DNA of 64,000 bases from Stenogyne calaminthoides (GCA_037126765.1 JBBCBC010000001.1:23578622-23642621); one strand, 5' to 3'. Numbered from the stretch's first letter, positions 10,075 through 21,967 are shown. Program-made: numbers and translations. The notes: a model not told the origin generated them from the sequence alone.

Positions 10075-11800
10075 TGAAGGTCCCGATTTGAAAAACATTT
10101 TGCGTGTGCGGAAGCAAACTATGTCATGTGATGCATATAAAATAGGGGAGAGGAATGGTGATACCAAATTTTTCGCTTTTAAGAACATGTGTGTTGTTTT
10201 GCTTGTAATCGAATGCATATGGCAAGTAAGAATATAAATCAGTAAATGCACACAAGATTTTATAGTGGTTCAGACGAAACCCGTCCTACGTCCACTCTTC
10301 CCTTAACACAGGGGCACCTACTTAACCAACGGGACTTATCACCCTCACGGGATCGCCTATAGATTTTACCGAGTTCACACTCAAATGGGACTTATCTCTC
10401 TCATGGGATCGCCTATAGATGTTTACCGAGTTCACACTCAAACGGGACTTATCTCCCTCACGGGATCCTATAGATGTTTACCGAGTTCACACTCACCTAC
10501 AAACTTAACCTAACTCAAACTGTTTTGGGTAAAGGTTTGTTTGGTTTCCAACTAGGTTGAGATTTTCCCTTACATTTGTTTAGCCTCAATGCTAAGGATG
10601 GGAAAATCTCTCTAAGCGTAGGATATAGCATTTGTGCTTAGATCTAGGGAAGAACACTCTTGAATATATGCGTGTATTTCTTGCTCTGTGTTCTATGGTG
10701 GAGATGCTCGATGATTTAGCTCTGTAGTTGTGTTGAATGCCTTAGCCGTGCTACGATCAGGCCATATTTCAGGACTTGCATCATCTGGCACACGACCTTG
10801 GCTAGAAACTGCTGGAACCCATATCTTCTTAGCTCTGTAGCATCGTTTGCTACATTCTCCACACTCTTCCTCTTTTGATAATGAAGGAAGAACTTGTATT
10901 TATAGTGTGGATTTGAATGTTACCGTTGGAGAGAATCACATTCAAATCCATACTACTCTGTAGCTTTTTGCAGCTTTTTCAGGCTTGTCGTCTTCCTCTC
11001 ATTGGTCCACATCAGCTGAATCTAACAGCTATATTCTTCATTTTCTTCTGAGTCTCTAACGGCTATAATCTTCAGGATCTTCTGAGTCTCAGGATCTTCA
11101 GTTCTATCTGAGCCTTCAGGTCGATCTGAGCCTTCAGGTTATTTGAGCCTTCAGGTTATCTGAGCCTCAGGTTACTCAGGGTTCTTGATTCAGCAGACTT
11201 CTCTTCAGCGGACCTTGTCTGATCAGGCATACTGACACTTAGGCTTACGGAGTTTAGTTCTTCTGACTTCAGACATCCTGACCCTCAGGTGACATTGACT
11301 CAGGCTATCTGATTTCTTCTTGTCTGATCCGATCAGCTCGATTGATCAGATCAACATATCTTCAGGATCATCTCAGGATTGCATCAAGTCATCTGCATCA
11401 GGTTAGCATATCAGATTATCATATCTGGTCTCGATCACGTCTGATCTCGATCAGTCTCATCTACTCCTCTTCATATATGATCTCGATCACATCTGATCTT
11501 GATCAGTCTCATCTGCCCATCTTCTGATCTGCAACCTTCTCTTCTGATTTGCTGGCTTTAGCTTTTCTTCACATCTAATTTGCACAGCTCATCAGTTGAC
11601 TCCGGAACTCATCTAACTCATCTGATCTCGATCACTCTCGTCTGCAGCCTCGTCTGAACTTGATCATCTTCTTCTGATTTCATGAGTTCCCCCTCAATTT
11701 GTTCTCTCGTTCCCCCTTAACTTGTTATCTGTAGATTAGCTTGAATAACACAAGTTAATAATGTTTTGGCATAAATTATCAAAACTAAAATATCCCAACA
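10075..11800 (-). repeat. Element D, LTR 3 (5' LTR)
   Basis: This 1726-bp LTR begins TGAAGGTCCCG and ends TATCCCAACA, and is followed by the TSD TCCAT. The minus-strand TATA-like CACTATAAATACAAG lies at about 10890-10905. Its right half (11040-11650) keeps the CTGA/TCAG-rich wording that is altered in LTR 1. It holds no gene. Confidence 0.88.
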
Positions 11801-11805
11801 TCCAT

Positions 11806-14010
11806 TTTCTGATTTTGAGCAGCCAGGACTAACTCCATCTGAGTCATCTTGTCTGTGAGAGTTGTTTGCAGCATGCCTGATGAAGAGCTTAGATTCTCAA
11901 GCTTTTGAGATTGACTTGCCAGCATCTCTTCCATCATTGGCTCTATTTTCTTTAACTCATCCAGGATTGGTGTAAAATCATCCACATTTTCCAACTGAAC
12001 TGGGTGCTCCAACTGAGCCACAGTCTGCATATCATAAACATCAGATTTAAAGCTAGGTGCTTCAGTAACTTCGACATAATGTATAACAGTGCCAAAAGGT
12101 ACCTGAAGAATGCTAACTTCAGTGTGAGGTTATTGTCGATATCGGTTAGTTCAAAGATCGATGATCTGTCTCCACCGACTCTCGGTTTCCTTCTCTTTCT
12201 CGATGATCATGTCGAGGTTCCTTCTCCTTCTCGATTTTTTTTTCGCATCATCTCCCGATCCTTATCTTTGTTTTTGATCATGAGAGCCGAAACATCTACT
12301 CCTTCAAGAAATTTCTTTTTCGGCTAGCTTCTTTTTTTCACCGTTCATAGAAATCCAGACTTTCATCCCGAGCTTTGTCTTTGGGCTTTGAAAATTCATC
12401 AACACAACAGTTTCAAATCCTCCATCCTCTCCTCCGAATGAGGCAATATTCACATTTCGAGAAGTGATTGATTGAGAATGTACCGCAAGTGGTTACGAAG
12501 TCGGAAGAAAAGATCCCGAAGGTCGGGGATATCGCTCAGCTTAGGGTACCTATCAAGAATGAATCGTTCCCCCTTGCTACGCCACTCAGTTTCTTCGGCC
12601 TCTCCCTTCCTCAATTTTGGGCTTTCAGGAGAAGTTGGCTCGGATTGTACAAGTTCTAGTGCTGATGGATCGAGAAATGGTTCATTCAGAGGCGCATCAA
12701 ATTCAAGAATTCTGAGGTTGATTGATCTGGCCTGAGTGATCTTTCTTCAGTAGTGATCTGAGGTTCTTTGAAAATTTCCTGAGAAATTTTATCTGAGCTC
12801 AGAGAGGTTTCGAGTACCTCAGAGAAAACATGCTCCTCAGTTTCTTGCTCCTGCACATTTGTCACTACCTGAGCAAGAACCTGAAGTGGAGATTTCAACC
12901 CTTGCTGGCCTTCAGGTTGAGTTTCTTCAGTTTCACTGGCCCTCTTTTCCGCAAATGTTTGAAGCCTTCTACGCTTCTGAGGAGCCAGTGCTTTCTTCTT
13001 CAGTTTCTCACCTTTCTCCCTTTTAATTTGCATCAGGGCTTTCCCCCTAGCTTGTTTGGCTTCTTCATTAGATGTCTCAGTGGATTTCTGAGAAGTCTGT
13101 CTTGTTTCCCTGACTTGCTCCACCACTGTTGTATCTTCCTCAGTTTCCTCTTCGGCAGTCTCCTCCTGAGACTCAATGTTTTTCTCTTTCTTTCCTCTCA
13201 AAGTCTTTTTCGTTGGTTTGAACATGATTTTTGACTTTGGAAAGGAAGTGGAATCGACAAAAATGTCCTCCTCTTCTCTGCACGTTTCCAAGATAAATGC
13301 AATCTTGGTTGCATGTAGAATTTTTCCCTTGACAACTACAGAGCCTTTCACCTTCTGAATGTGTTTGGCTTGATCACTCACCACCTTGATCAAATAGTGC
13401 AACCAATTGAATGTCGTAGTAGGTGAATCTTCAATCGCCGCCATTAGCCTTAACTTAGGCGTGCTTATCTATTCGAAACTACCAGATCTACTCATGATGC
13501 ATTTGCTTACAATATCAAACAATACTCGATATTTAGGCTTCAAATGCTTCTTATTCAAAGTAGTTTCAAACTTTACCGGATGCTCAGTAATTTTATCCAA
13601 ATACTCTTGTTCCCTACCCATCATGTATACCGTAGGGTCTTCACCTCTATCACTTAACTCATATATGGCATTCAGATTCTTAGGAATAATATTCAATTCC
13701 TTAACAAAATCCACATATTTTGTACTATGTTCCAAATGCAACACCGTAATCTTAGACTCTATGCAATTTTCGTCATCCAATTGCATATTAGAAACAAACT
13801 CAATTACCACCTTGGCATATTCAGCATCTGGTTGATTTGTGACCAGACAAGTAAGCTTTGCCATACGAATCATATGCAATGCCTCCTCCTCGTGAGTTGC
13901 ATTGGATGTGATTTCCAGAGAAACAACATGTTCGTACCATGGTTTGTTTGAAATGATGAGTTTGAGAGAGTGTCATTTTTGGTGATTTTGAGTGAAGGGT
14001 TTTTGAGATA
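11806..14010 (-). pseudogene. Sire-B extra ORF after pol, N-terminal part
   Basis: This is the N-terminal half of the sirevirus extra ORF. The first open piece runs from about 13950 to 13469, with MIRMAKLTCLVTNQP, LYELSDRGEDPTVYMMG-like text and YRVLFDIVSKCIMSRSGSFE. This resembles the N-terminal domain of the plant-transposon 'putative plant transposon protein' family, from memory of the motif only. A second piece (13444-12686) starts MAAIEDSPTTTFNWLHYLI and becomes a charged stretch rich in E, K, T and Q, probably disordered or coiled coil. A third (about 12110-11806) carries PHTEVSILQVPFG and LENLSSSSGMLQTTL. Frames are broken at about 13460, 12685 and 12110. Bases 12120-12680 have no long frame on this strand and show the CGA-for-CTGA wording. 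Its function in sireviruses is not established. Confidence 0.68.
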
Positions 14011-14015
14011 AGAGA

Positions 14016-15628
14016 TGTTGGTCCCGGTGAAAAACCCATGAAATGCGGAAAAATCATGTAATGCATATAAAACAGGGGTGAGGGAATGGTGATTACCAAT
14101 TTTTTGCGTTTTAAGCCCATGTGTTGTGTTTTGCTTATAATTGAATGCATATGATAAGATAAGAACATAAAGAAGTAAAGAACACACGATTTTTATAGTG
14201 GTTCGGAGTCCAACTCCTACATCCACTCTTCCCTATCAGCAGGGGCACCAACTTAACCAACTTAACCAACTGGACTTAGTTTAACGTGTTAGTCCAACAC
14301 ACAACAGATGTTTAACGAGCTCTCACTCAATCGGGACTTATCACCCTCACTGGATCGCCTATAGATGTTTACCAAGTTCTCACTCAACGGGACTTATCAC
14401 CCTCACGGGATCGGTTATAGTTTTTTAACGAGTTCTCACTCACCTACAAACTTAACCTATAAAACTGATTTGGGTAAGGTTTGTTTGGTTTCCAACTAGG
14501 TTGAGATTTTCCCTTACATTTGTTTAGCCTCAATGCTAAGGTTGAGAAAATCTCTTTAAGCTTAGGATATTACATTTGTGCTTAGATCTAGGGTAGAACA
14601 CTCTTGAATATATGCGTGTATTTCTTGCACAGTGTTCTATGGTGGAAATGCTAGATGATTTGGCTCTGTAGCTTCAATGGTGTTTTCACGCATTTCACAC
14701 TTCCACTTCCACACTTAATTTGATGGAAGAACTTGTATTTATAGTGTGCATTTGAATGTTACCGTTGGATGGAGTCACATTCAAATCCATACTATTCTGT
14801 AGCTTTTTGTAGCTTTTTCAGGCTTGTTGTCTTCCTCTCATTGGTCCACGTTAGCTGAATCTAACGGTTATATTCTTCAGGATCTTCTGAGTCTTCAGGG
14901 TTCTCTGAGTCTTCAGGATTCTTCTGAGTCTCAGGATTCTTGATTCAGCAGACTTCTCTTCAGCGGACCTTGTCTGATCAGGTATACTGACACTCAGGCT
15001 AACTGAGTTCAGCTCTTCTGACTTCAGACAATCTGACCCTCAGGTCACTAGCACTCAGGCTAACTGATCATCAGTAGCGTTCTGATTCTCAGTGAATATG
15101 ACTTCTGATGACTTCTCTTCTGATTTCTTCTCGCCTGATCTGATCAGCTCACCTGATCAGATCAGTATAGCATCAGGTCAGCATCTCAGTTTATCTGCAT
15201 CAGATTAGTACATCAGGTTAGCATATCAGGTTAGTTGCATCAGGTTAGCTTATCTGATCTCGATCACGTCTGATCTCGATCAGTCTCATCTGCTCCTCTT
15301 CTGATCAGCAACCTCCTCTTCTGATCTGGTCATCAGATCAGGTCATCTGATCAGGTCATCTGATCAGGTAACTTCTGATTCTTTTGATCAGCTGGCTTAG
15401 CTTTTCTTCTTTCTTGATTTTACACAGCTCATCAGTTAACTTCGGAACTCATCTTACTCATCTGATCTCGATCAGCCTCGTCTGATCTCGATCACCTTCG
15501 TCTGATTTCATGAGTTCCCCCTTAACTTGTTCTCTCGTCCCCCCTCAACTTGTTATCTATAGATTAGCTTAAAACACACAAGTTGATAATGTTTTGGCAT
15601 AATTCATCAAAACTAAAATATCCAAACA
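14016..15628 (-). mobile_element. Solo LTR E in the extra-ORF module of Sire-B
   Basis: This single 1613-bp LTR begins TGTTGGTCCCGG and ends TATCCAAACA. It has a perfect 5-bp TSD, AGAGA, at 14011-14015 and 15629-15633. It is related to the LTRs of D and H: the same TTTTATAGTGGTTCGGA block, the tandem units near 14320-14440 and the minus-strand TATA-like motif near 14735. A solo LTR forms by recombination between the two LTRs of one element. It lies just upstream of the extra ORF of Sire-B. It holds no gene. Confidence 0.9.
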
Positions 15629-15633
15629 AGAGA

Positions 15634-16213
15634 TTTCTGGGTAATCGAAGGTTTTGGAGCAGAGGGTTTGTGAAGATGAAGGCCTTTTTTGAAATAGGGC
15701 TTGAATGGGTTCTTTGTAATGGATATATGATTTTGATTTATGGAAAATCGCGTAGATGAAAAAAATCGATGGTTGAGATTAAACACCGGCTAAAACGGGT
15801 ATTTGAAAGGACGGTTTCGCAAATACTTAGCCGCCAATTTATCCTTTTTGGTGATTAATAAACAGTGTATTTAATTACTATTCCTGCAGATCATTGACTT
15901 TCCTCGAGAATTTCAAAAGTCCCGCCCAATTATTTCTTCAGGTATTTTGTCATTTATTGCTAATGATTACTGAGATTCAGTTTTGGACAAAAAATGAAGT
16001 GCATGAGTCAACAACTTCTTTAGACTAATTTTCTCCATCAGTCTTGCTGAGTTTTGACCTTGATAAAATGTCAGTATAATACTGAGTACTGAACTTCAGG
16101 ATTACTGAGTTTCTCAAGACTCAGTGTTCAGGACTCTCAATTTTATCCTGAGTTTTTCAGTAAAACCTGAAAAACTTCATGCATCTGAAAATCTTCAATT
16201 TTTCAGATTTGCT
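15634..16213 (-). other. Non-coding leader between Sire-B pol and its extra ORF
   Basis: About 580 bp between the pol stop (16214) and solo LTR E. No long frame is present on either strand. The part next to E is CT- and A-rich when read on the minus strand (cccattcaagccctatttc, then cttcatcttcacaaaccctc), like a plant 5' untranslated leader. The rest is rich in ctgag/ctcag words. It may carry the signals that express the extra ORF, but no promoter can be proved by eye. Confidence 0.45.
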
Positions 16214-16936
16214 TTATTCACCTGTATCCAACATTCCTAATTCAACTGATAGTTCCTGAAATCTTGATTCAGCCAAAGGTTTAGTCAAGATATCAGCTCT
16301 CTGTTTATCAGTATGAATTTTCTCCATTCTGATGTCTTTCTTTTCAACATGATCTCTGATGAAGTGATGTCTGATATCAACATGCTTACATCTGGTGTGC
16401 AATACTGGATTTTGTGTAATAGCAATTGCACTATTATTATCACAAAATATAGGTACTTCATTGGCTATAATCTTATAATCCCTCAATTGTTGTCTGAGCC
16501 AAAGAATCTGTGCACAACAACTTCATGCAGCCATGTATTCAGCTTCAGTAGTACTGATTGCTACTGAGGTCTGTTTCTTTGAAAACCATGATATCAGTTT
16601 ACTTCCAAGAAATTGACAAGTTCCTGTGGTAGACTTCCTGTCAATTCTACATCCTCCATAGTCAGCATCTGAATAGCCAGTTAATTCAAGGTTATCATCA
16701 GCTGGAAACCATAATCCTCTATTCACAGTGCCTTTAAGATATTTCAGAATCTTCTTGGCAACCTCCATGTGACTAGCCTTAGGATTAGCTTGGTATCTTG
16801 CACATATCCCAACAGCAAATGTTATACCAGGCCTACTTGCAGTGAGATATAACAATGATCCAATGATCCCTCTATAATCAGTGTGATTTACTGATTTGCC
16901 TTCAGGATCAGGATCCATCTTGTAGTTAGTATTCAA
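16214..16936 (-). pseudogene. Sire-B pol: RT C-terminus and RNase H
   Basis: This is the end of the Sire-B polyprotein. The first piece (16936-16523) has YRGIIGSLLYLTASRPGI, GYSDADYGGCRIDRKSTTG and ISTTEAEYMAA, the copia RT tail and RNase H acidic motifs. The second (16486-16214) has PIFCDNNSAI, HTRCKHVDIRHHFIRDH and RADILTKPL, then the stop. A stop within the AACTAR-like join (about 16520) separates them. Upstream, 16937-17190 holds the rest of RT in other frames. RNase H degrades the template RNA; this copy is broken. Confidence 0.88.
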
Positions 16937-17192
16937 AGGAATTCTAACTGCATTGCAATTCTGTACTCCATACTTTGCAATCAGATCTCTGGTGTATTTT
17001 GCTGATTGATGAATATTCCTTCCTTAGTTTGTTTCACCTGAAGTCCAAGAAAGAAATTCATCTCCCCCATAATTGACATCTCAAACTTTTCTTTCATCAA
17101 GGTAGAAAAATTTTCACACAACTGATGATTTGGAGAACCAAATATGATGTCATCCACATAAATCTGAACAAGTAAGATGTCTTTCCCATCTT

Positions 17193-18179
17193 CTATCCTG
17201 AACAGAGTTCTATCAATAGTTCCTTTGATAAAACCATGGTCAGTAAGAACTGAGAAAGAGTATCATACCATGCTCTGGGTGCTTGCTTAAGACCATACAT
17301 GGCTTTGCTGAGCCTGTAAACTTGGTCACTCTGACAAAATCCTGGAGGTTGTTCTACATATACTTCCTCCTTATGCACACCATTCAGATCCATCTGATAG
17401 ACTGTGAATTTCATGTAGGCAGCATATGCAAGAAACAATCTGATGGCTTCTAGTCTTGCAACAGGTGCAAAGGTTTCATCATAATCCAAGCCTTCTTCTT
17501 GGGAATAACCTTGTGCAACTAGCCTTGCCTTGTTTCTCACAATGTTGTTGTTTTCATCTCTCTTATTCTTGAACACCCATTTAGTTCCAATCACATTGTG
17601 CCTCTTAGGTCTGTCCACTAGCTCCCAAACTTCATTCCTTGTGAATTGATTCAGCTCTTCTTGCATAGCAGTAATCCAGAATGAATCTTGTAGAGCTTCT
17701 TCAATCTCAGTAGGTTCTTTTTCAGATAAGAAGCAATAGAACAAAGAACTTTCTCCATGGAACCTTCTTGTTTTAACACCTTCTGATAGATCACCCACAA
17801 TATGACTTGTAGGATGATTATCCAACCATTTTCTCCTGGATGTTCCCCCTTCAGTAGTATCCTCAACGTCATAAATGTTAGGTTCAGGTAGTTCATCAAA
17901 ATCAGGGAACAACAGAAAAGGAGAAAGAGAATCATCTTCCTCAGGGGAAATTCCATTCAGAACATTATCAGAGACATTTGTTCTCCCTTGGTTGATAGAT
18001 TCAGAGTTTGCCTCAGCTGTGACCACATCTTCATCGGCATTACATACCTGAGTCTGAACTGGTGTATGTTCAGATTGGTCAACTTCAGTGTATTGGCTTC
18101 CTTCAGTGGAGAATTCCATCCTAAGTCTCATCATCCTGAGTTTTTCCATCCTGAACTTCTTTGTCTGAGTCTGATTCAC
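17193..18179 (-). pseudogene. Sire-B pol: reverse transcriptase N-terminal part
   Basis: An open frame of 328 residues covers the integrase-to-RT linker and the first half of RT. The linker is acidic and includes DDSLSPFLLFPDFDELPEP. RT motifs follow: WITAMQEELNQFTRNEVWELV, GTKWVFKNKRDENNNIVRNK, LVAQGYSQEEGLDYDETFAPVA, VYQMDLNGVHKEEVYVEQPPGF and MYGLKQAPRAWY. The usual VKSAFLNG has become LNGVH, a change near the active site. The frame is lost after FLLTMV; the YVDDIIFGSPN motif is still readable at about 17135-17165 in another frame. This part overlaps the integrase C-terminal frame (18555-18121) in a different phase, so there is a frameshift near 18150. Confidence 0.88.
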
Positions 18180-19260
18180 TCAATTCATAGAAAGTGACTG
18201 ATTTCTTCTTCTCAGGTTCAGAGGACTTCTTTTTGAGGCTAAGTCTGGTGATTCTCTTGGTCAGTTCTCCTGAGTCATGTTCCTGTTTCTTCTGAACACA
18301 AGTAGATTCATAAAAAACAACATGAGGTGTTTCTTCCACAATAAGAGTCCTACAGTTGTAAACTCTGAAGGCTTTACTGACTTCAGAATATCCTAAGAAT
18401 ATCCCTTCATCAGCTTTGCTATCAAAAGTTTTCAACTGATCTTTACCATTATTGTGTATGAAACACTTGCAACCAAACACACGAAAGAAAGAAACAAGAG
18501 CCTTCCTTTCATTCCACAGCTCATAAGGTGTTTTTCCTTGATTTTTGGTCAGCATGGATCTGTTCTGAGAGTAGCATGCAGTGTTGATAGCTTCAGCCCA
18601 AAATCTCTAAGGAATATCAGCTTCATCAATCATTGTTCTTGTAGCTTCTTTCAGAGTCCTATTTCTTCTTTCAGCAACACCATTTGTTGTGGGGTCCTTG
18701 CAACTGATGTTTCATGAGCTATTCCATTTGCTACACAATAATCAGATATAATATGGTTGATAAATTCAGTTCCTTTATCTTATCTGATTTTAACCACACT
18801 CAGATTCTTTTCAGTACTGAGCCTTTTCAGTAGTTCTGGCAGTTTTGTCTGAGTCTCCTTCTTACTGAGTAAGAATATGACCCATGTGTATCTAGAGTAG
18901 TAATCAACTACCACAAGTGTATATTTCCTGCCATTAGTGCTCACAGGTGTTACTGGACCAAAGAGATCCATATGTAACAGTTGTAGTATTCTATCAGTAG
19001 AAACATCTACTTTACTTTTGAAAGATGCTCTGATTTGTTTTCCTTTCTGACACGCATCACATACATGATCTTTACTGAACACTTCATTGGGTAACCCCCT
19101 CACAAGTGCTAATCTTGCAAGTTTGTTCAGGGTTTTGAAGTTTAAGTTATTCAGCCTTTTGTGCCACAACCAACTAGTATCAGTGGAACTTTTTGCAACC
19201 AAACATGTATTTTTAGGAGTTGAACTCCAATCAACAAGATACACATTTCCTTTTCTAGTA
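18121..19260 (-). pseudogene. Sire-B pol: integrase
   Basis: Two pieces make up the integrase. The first (19244-18780) has WHKRLNNLNFKTLNKLARL and CDACQKGKQ (HHCC zinc finger), then MDLFGPVTPVSTNGRKYTLVVVDYYSRYTW with the first catalytic aspartate. A stop replaces the expected codon near 18780, in the SDKGTEF motif. The second (18555-18121) has TPYELWNERKALVSFFRVFGC, FDSKADEGIFLGYSEVSKAFRVYN and VVFYEST, the copia integrase C-terminal text. The GVAER-like region lies between them (about 18560-18780) in damaged frames. Confidence 0.88.
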
Positions 19261-19331
19261 CCAGTTAGTAAAATTTTCTATGAAGCATTGTCTTTTACAT
19301 AACATAAGTTCTTTGAGAACTCAACACTGAA

Positions 19332-19631
19332 TCATTTGTCACAGAATTGGCTGATAGAATGCAAGTTATGCTTTAAACCAGACACATATGAAACACCATG
19401 GATATGAACAGAATCAACTTCAAGAGTTCCATATCCTTCAGTCTGTCCTTTGGAATTGTCTCCAAAAGTGATCTGAGGGCCTTTTTGATCAACATAGTCA
19501 GTGAGTAGTTGCTTATATCCTATCATATGTCTTGAACATCCACTGTCCAGATACCATACAGCAGGAGCCAATTCATTTCCACTCATCAGGGCTATGTTAT
19601 CTTCATTCAGCTCAGTGCCCTTATCTTCCAC
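19332..19631 (-). pseudogene. Sire-B pol: aspartic protease
   Basis: This is a retroviral-type aspartic protease domain of copia. The active-site text is VWYLDSGCSRHMIG, with DSG as catalytic triad, followed by ITFGDNSKGQTEGYGTL and GVSYVSGLKHNLHSISQFCDK. The protease cuts the polyprotein into mature parts. A stop follows FCDK at about 19332-19334, and the frame continues as short pieces towards the integrase zinc finger. It is the first domain of pol, downstream of gag as in all copia elements. Confidence 0.88.
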
Positions 19632-20623
19632 CTGTAAAACAGATCAGTTTTTAGGTACCCATTTAGTGTAGGGTCCTACCAGGTTAGCTGTACCTTTTGG
19701 AACCCAAATCTGCCTAACAACTCTAATTACTTTAGAGTGGCTGATTTATCTTCCATAAACATCTACATACACATTCACCACCCCAGGTGCCTTGGCAGTA
19801 TCCTGTGTATGAGTGTCAGCCTTAGCATGAACATGAGCCTTAGAGTTCTTCTTGAGTTCAGACTTTTTGTTCAAGTGCCTTGGCTTTGGTGCAGCTGGTC
19901 TCTATCTCTGCTGACTTGGGTTCAGAAAACCTTTACCCTTAGGCAAGTGGGGTTTAGGTTGCCTGTACTGAAATTGGGGTCTTTCAGTAATCTGAGGACT
20001 TGGTCTTTTCAGTTGAGAATATCTCTGCTGAGTGTTTCTCTTCTGAAAATTCCTCTGATGGTTCAGTGCAGATCTCTTCAGGTTGGTATTCTTAGCCTGA
20101 GGCTTTGAGGTACTAGCCTAAAAATTTCCTACTGAGTGTTCAGGTTTTCGCCTTTTCCTGAGGTTTGGGCTTTCTTCCCTGAACCTTCAGTTTTTCTGAA
20201 ACCATAGGTCCTTTACCCTTGTCTAAAACCTTGGGCTGTTCTTCAGTGAGCAGATTTGATGCAGGTCTTTAGCCTTTATAGTTGCAGGTCTTTGATAACT
20301 CTGAATTTCATCTATCACTTTAGATGCAGAATTCAATAGAGCTAACTTTTTATGTGCACTATCCTCACATTTCTTTAGAGTTTCATGCTTCTCAAAGAGG
20401 TCATTGAACTCAGTTCTGATAATCTTAATCTCCTTAGTGAATTTCTCTAATTTTCATTCAGGATTTCTATCACCTTCTCTTTTTCTGAGAGTTGTACTTT
20501 CAGAACATCTAGTTCATCAGTAGTTCCCATCAATTGAGAAGTGATCTCAGCTTTATTAGAGTCTTTCCACTTCAGATTCTCAGCAGTCAGTTCCTTGTTC
20601 TGATCTTGAGTTTCAGTGAGCAG
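19632..20623 (-). other. Sire-B gag/pol linker, decayed
   Basis: About 990 bp between the gag stop and the protease. On the minus strand short open pieces are rich in K, Q, E and S, as in the low-complexity linker that precedes the protease in Sire-C (30025-30555), but stops and frame changes are frequent. No separate gene can be supported here. Confidence 0.6.
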
Positions 20624-21967
20624 TTATTGTAATACAGAGTAGTCCTTCATAAGATTCTCAAAATAATCCATCAGGTCAAAGTTACTGGTTACAGTTGAAC
20701 TTGAGAACTCATGTGCTTGTGTAGGAGAAACAACAGAGATAGAAGAATTTACCTCCTCCACAACCATAAGACAGACATCATCACTGTCACTATCTGAGAA
20801 AATCTCATCTGAGGAACTGGAACCTTCTTCAGAATGTTCTTCTTCCTCAGCAATCATAGCTTTCTTGTTGGAGATCTTCTTGTCTCTCTTTGCTTGTCTT
20901 TCCTTTCTTTCTTTAGCACTAAGCTCAGGACAGTCATATTGAAAGTGACCTTTCTTTTGACAGTTATAGCATATGTTGGCATCATCATCCTGATCACTTT
21001 CCTCCTTGGTCTTAGAGTCCTTCTTTTTGGATGAGGATCCTTCAGCTTTGTGGTCCTTCCTTTTCTCAGTGTATCTGTCCTCAGCTTCTGAGTTTCTCTT
21101 GTACCTGTGATTCCTGTAATATTTCTTATATTTCCCATATCTGCTATTGAGTCTTTCAAACCTCCTTGCCATCAGTACTAGCTTATCCTCCTGCTCATCT
21201 TGATTTTTGGCAAGTGAGTTCTCAGACTCTCTAGATTTACAGGATTTCTCTTTGGCTTTGAAAGCCAAATTCTTGCTAGATGAAGAATCATCTTTGCTGT
21301 CAGATTTCTTAGCTTTCTTGTCAATCACAAACTCATAAGCTTTCAGTTCAGAGAATACTTGTTGGTATGGCATGGAATCAATATTTTTGGTGTTTTCAAT
21401 CACCACAACATGTATATCCCATTTTTTAGATAATCCTCTAAGAATTTTCAGTGCCACTTCTCCCTGTGGGTATCTTTTCCCAAGAGCATTCAGATCATTC
21501 ATAATGCTAGTGAATCTGACTTCAAGTTTGTCAATGGATTCACCATCTTTCATTTCAAAGCTATCAAACTTTCCAATAGCAACAAAAAGTTTAATTTCCT
21601 TAATATGATCTGTGCCTTGACACATAACAACAAGTATGTCCCATATTTCTTTTGCAGTTTCATAGTGAGAAATCATCCCCATAACACCATCATCAATAGT
21701 GTTATACAAAGTATCTTTAGAAATGTAGTCCAGATTGACTAACTTTCTCTCATCAGGAGTAAGTTGATCATCAGACTTTGGAAATTCATCTCTGGGATCA
21801 TTCCTCTCAGTATCAGTGATTCTGTGATTCACAACAGTAAATTTGAATGGTCCTTCAGAAACCACTCTCCACATTCTTTCATGTTTTGAATACAGATGAG
21901 CCTGCATTCTCAATCTCCATAGATCGTAGCTCTCAACAGAGAACATAGGAAGTTTCTTAGAAGGCAT
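20624..21967 (-). CDS. gag: Sire-B gag (capsid/nucleocapsid), one open frame
   Basis: This 447-residue frame encodes the structural protein that forms the retrotransposon particle and packages its RNA. It starts MPSKKLPMFSVESYDLWRLR, the usual start of plant copia gag of the UBN2 type, and includes WDILVVMCQGTDHIKE and LRGLSKKWDIHVVVIE. A zinc knuckle CYNCQKKGHFQYDC (CX2CX4HX4C) lies at about residues 332-345, after a lysine- and serine-rich basic stretch. The tail is serine- and acid-rich. The start ATG lies about 110 bases inside the primer-binding site. The frame ends without fusing to pol. It is the only full-length frame left in Sire-B, so the protein could still be made. Confidence 0.9.
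   Translation of the reverse strand: MPSKKLPMFSVESYDLWRLRMQAHLYSKHERMWRVVSEGPFKFTVVNHRITDTERNDPRDEFPKSDDQLTPDERKLVNLDYISKDTLYNTIDDGVMGMISHYETAKEIWDILVVMCQGTDHIKEIKLFVAIGKFDSFEMKDGESIDKLEVRFTSIMNDLNALGKRYPQGEVALKILRGLSKKWDIHVVVIENTKNIDSMPYQQVFSELKAYEFVIDKKAKKSDSKDDSSSSKNLAFKAKEKSCKSRESENSLAKNQDEQEDKLVLMARRFERLNSRYGKYKKYYRNHRYKRNSEAEDRYTEKRKDHKAEGSSSKKKDSKTKEESDQDDDANICYNCQKKGHFQYDCPELSAKERKERQAKRDKKISNKKAMIAEEEEHSEEGSSSSDEIFSDSDSDDVCLMVVEEVNSSISVVSPTQAHEFSSSTVTSNFDLMDYFENLMKDYSVLQ

Larger units (their letters stand above)
6260..11800 (-). mobile_element. Element D: non-autonomous LTR retrotransposon with three LTRs and two tiny interiors
   Basis: Three LTR copies (6260-8000, 8314-9933, 10075-11800) are separated by interiors of only 313 and 141 bp, all in one orientation. 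The whole block is flanked by a perfect 5-bp TSD, TCCAT, at 6255-6259 and 11801-11805, so it entered as a unit or expanded after entry. Each interior has a sirevirus-type polypurine tract on its left and a tRNA-iMet-like primer-binding site on its right. There is no gag or pol, so it must be copied by proteins made elsewhere; a related sirevirus is the natural source. It interrupts the extra ORF of Sire-B. A TRIM would have shorter LTRs and a LARD a longer interior, so it fits neither class neatly. Confidence 0.9.

Noticed and set aside
12004..12659. Plus-strand frames within the extra ORF module of Sire-B.
   Set aside because: They lie antisense to a broken retrotransposon ORF and have no recognisable domain.
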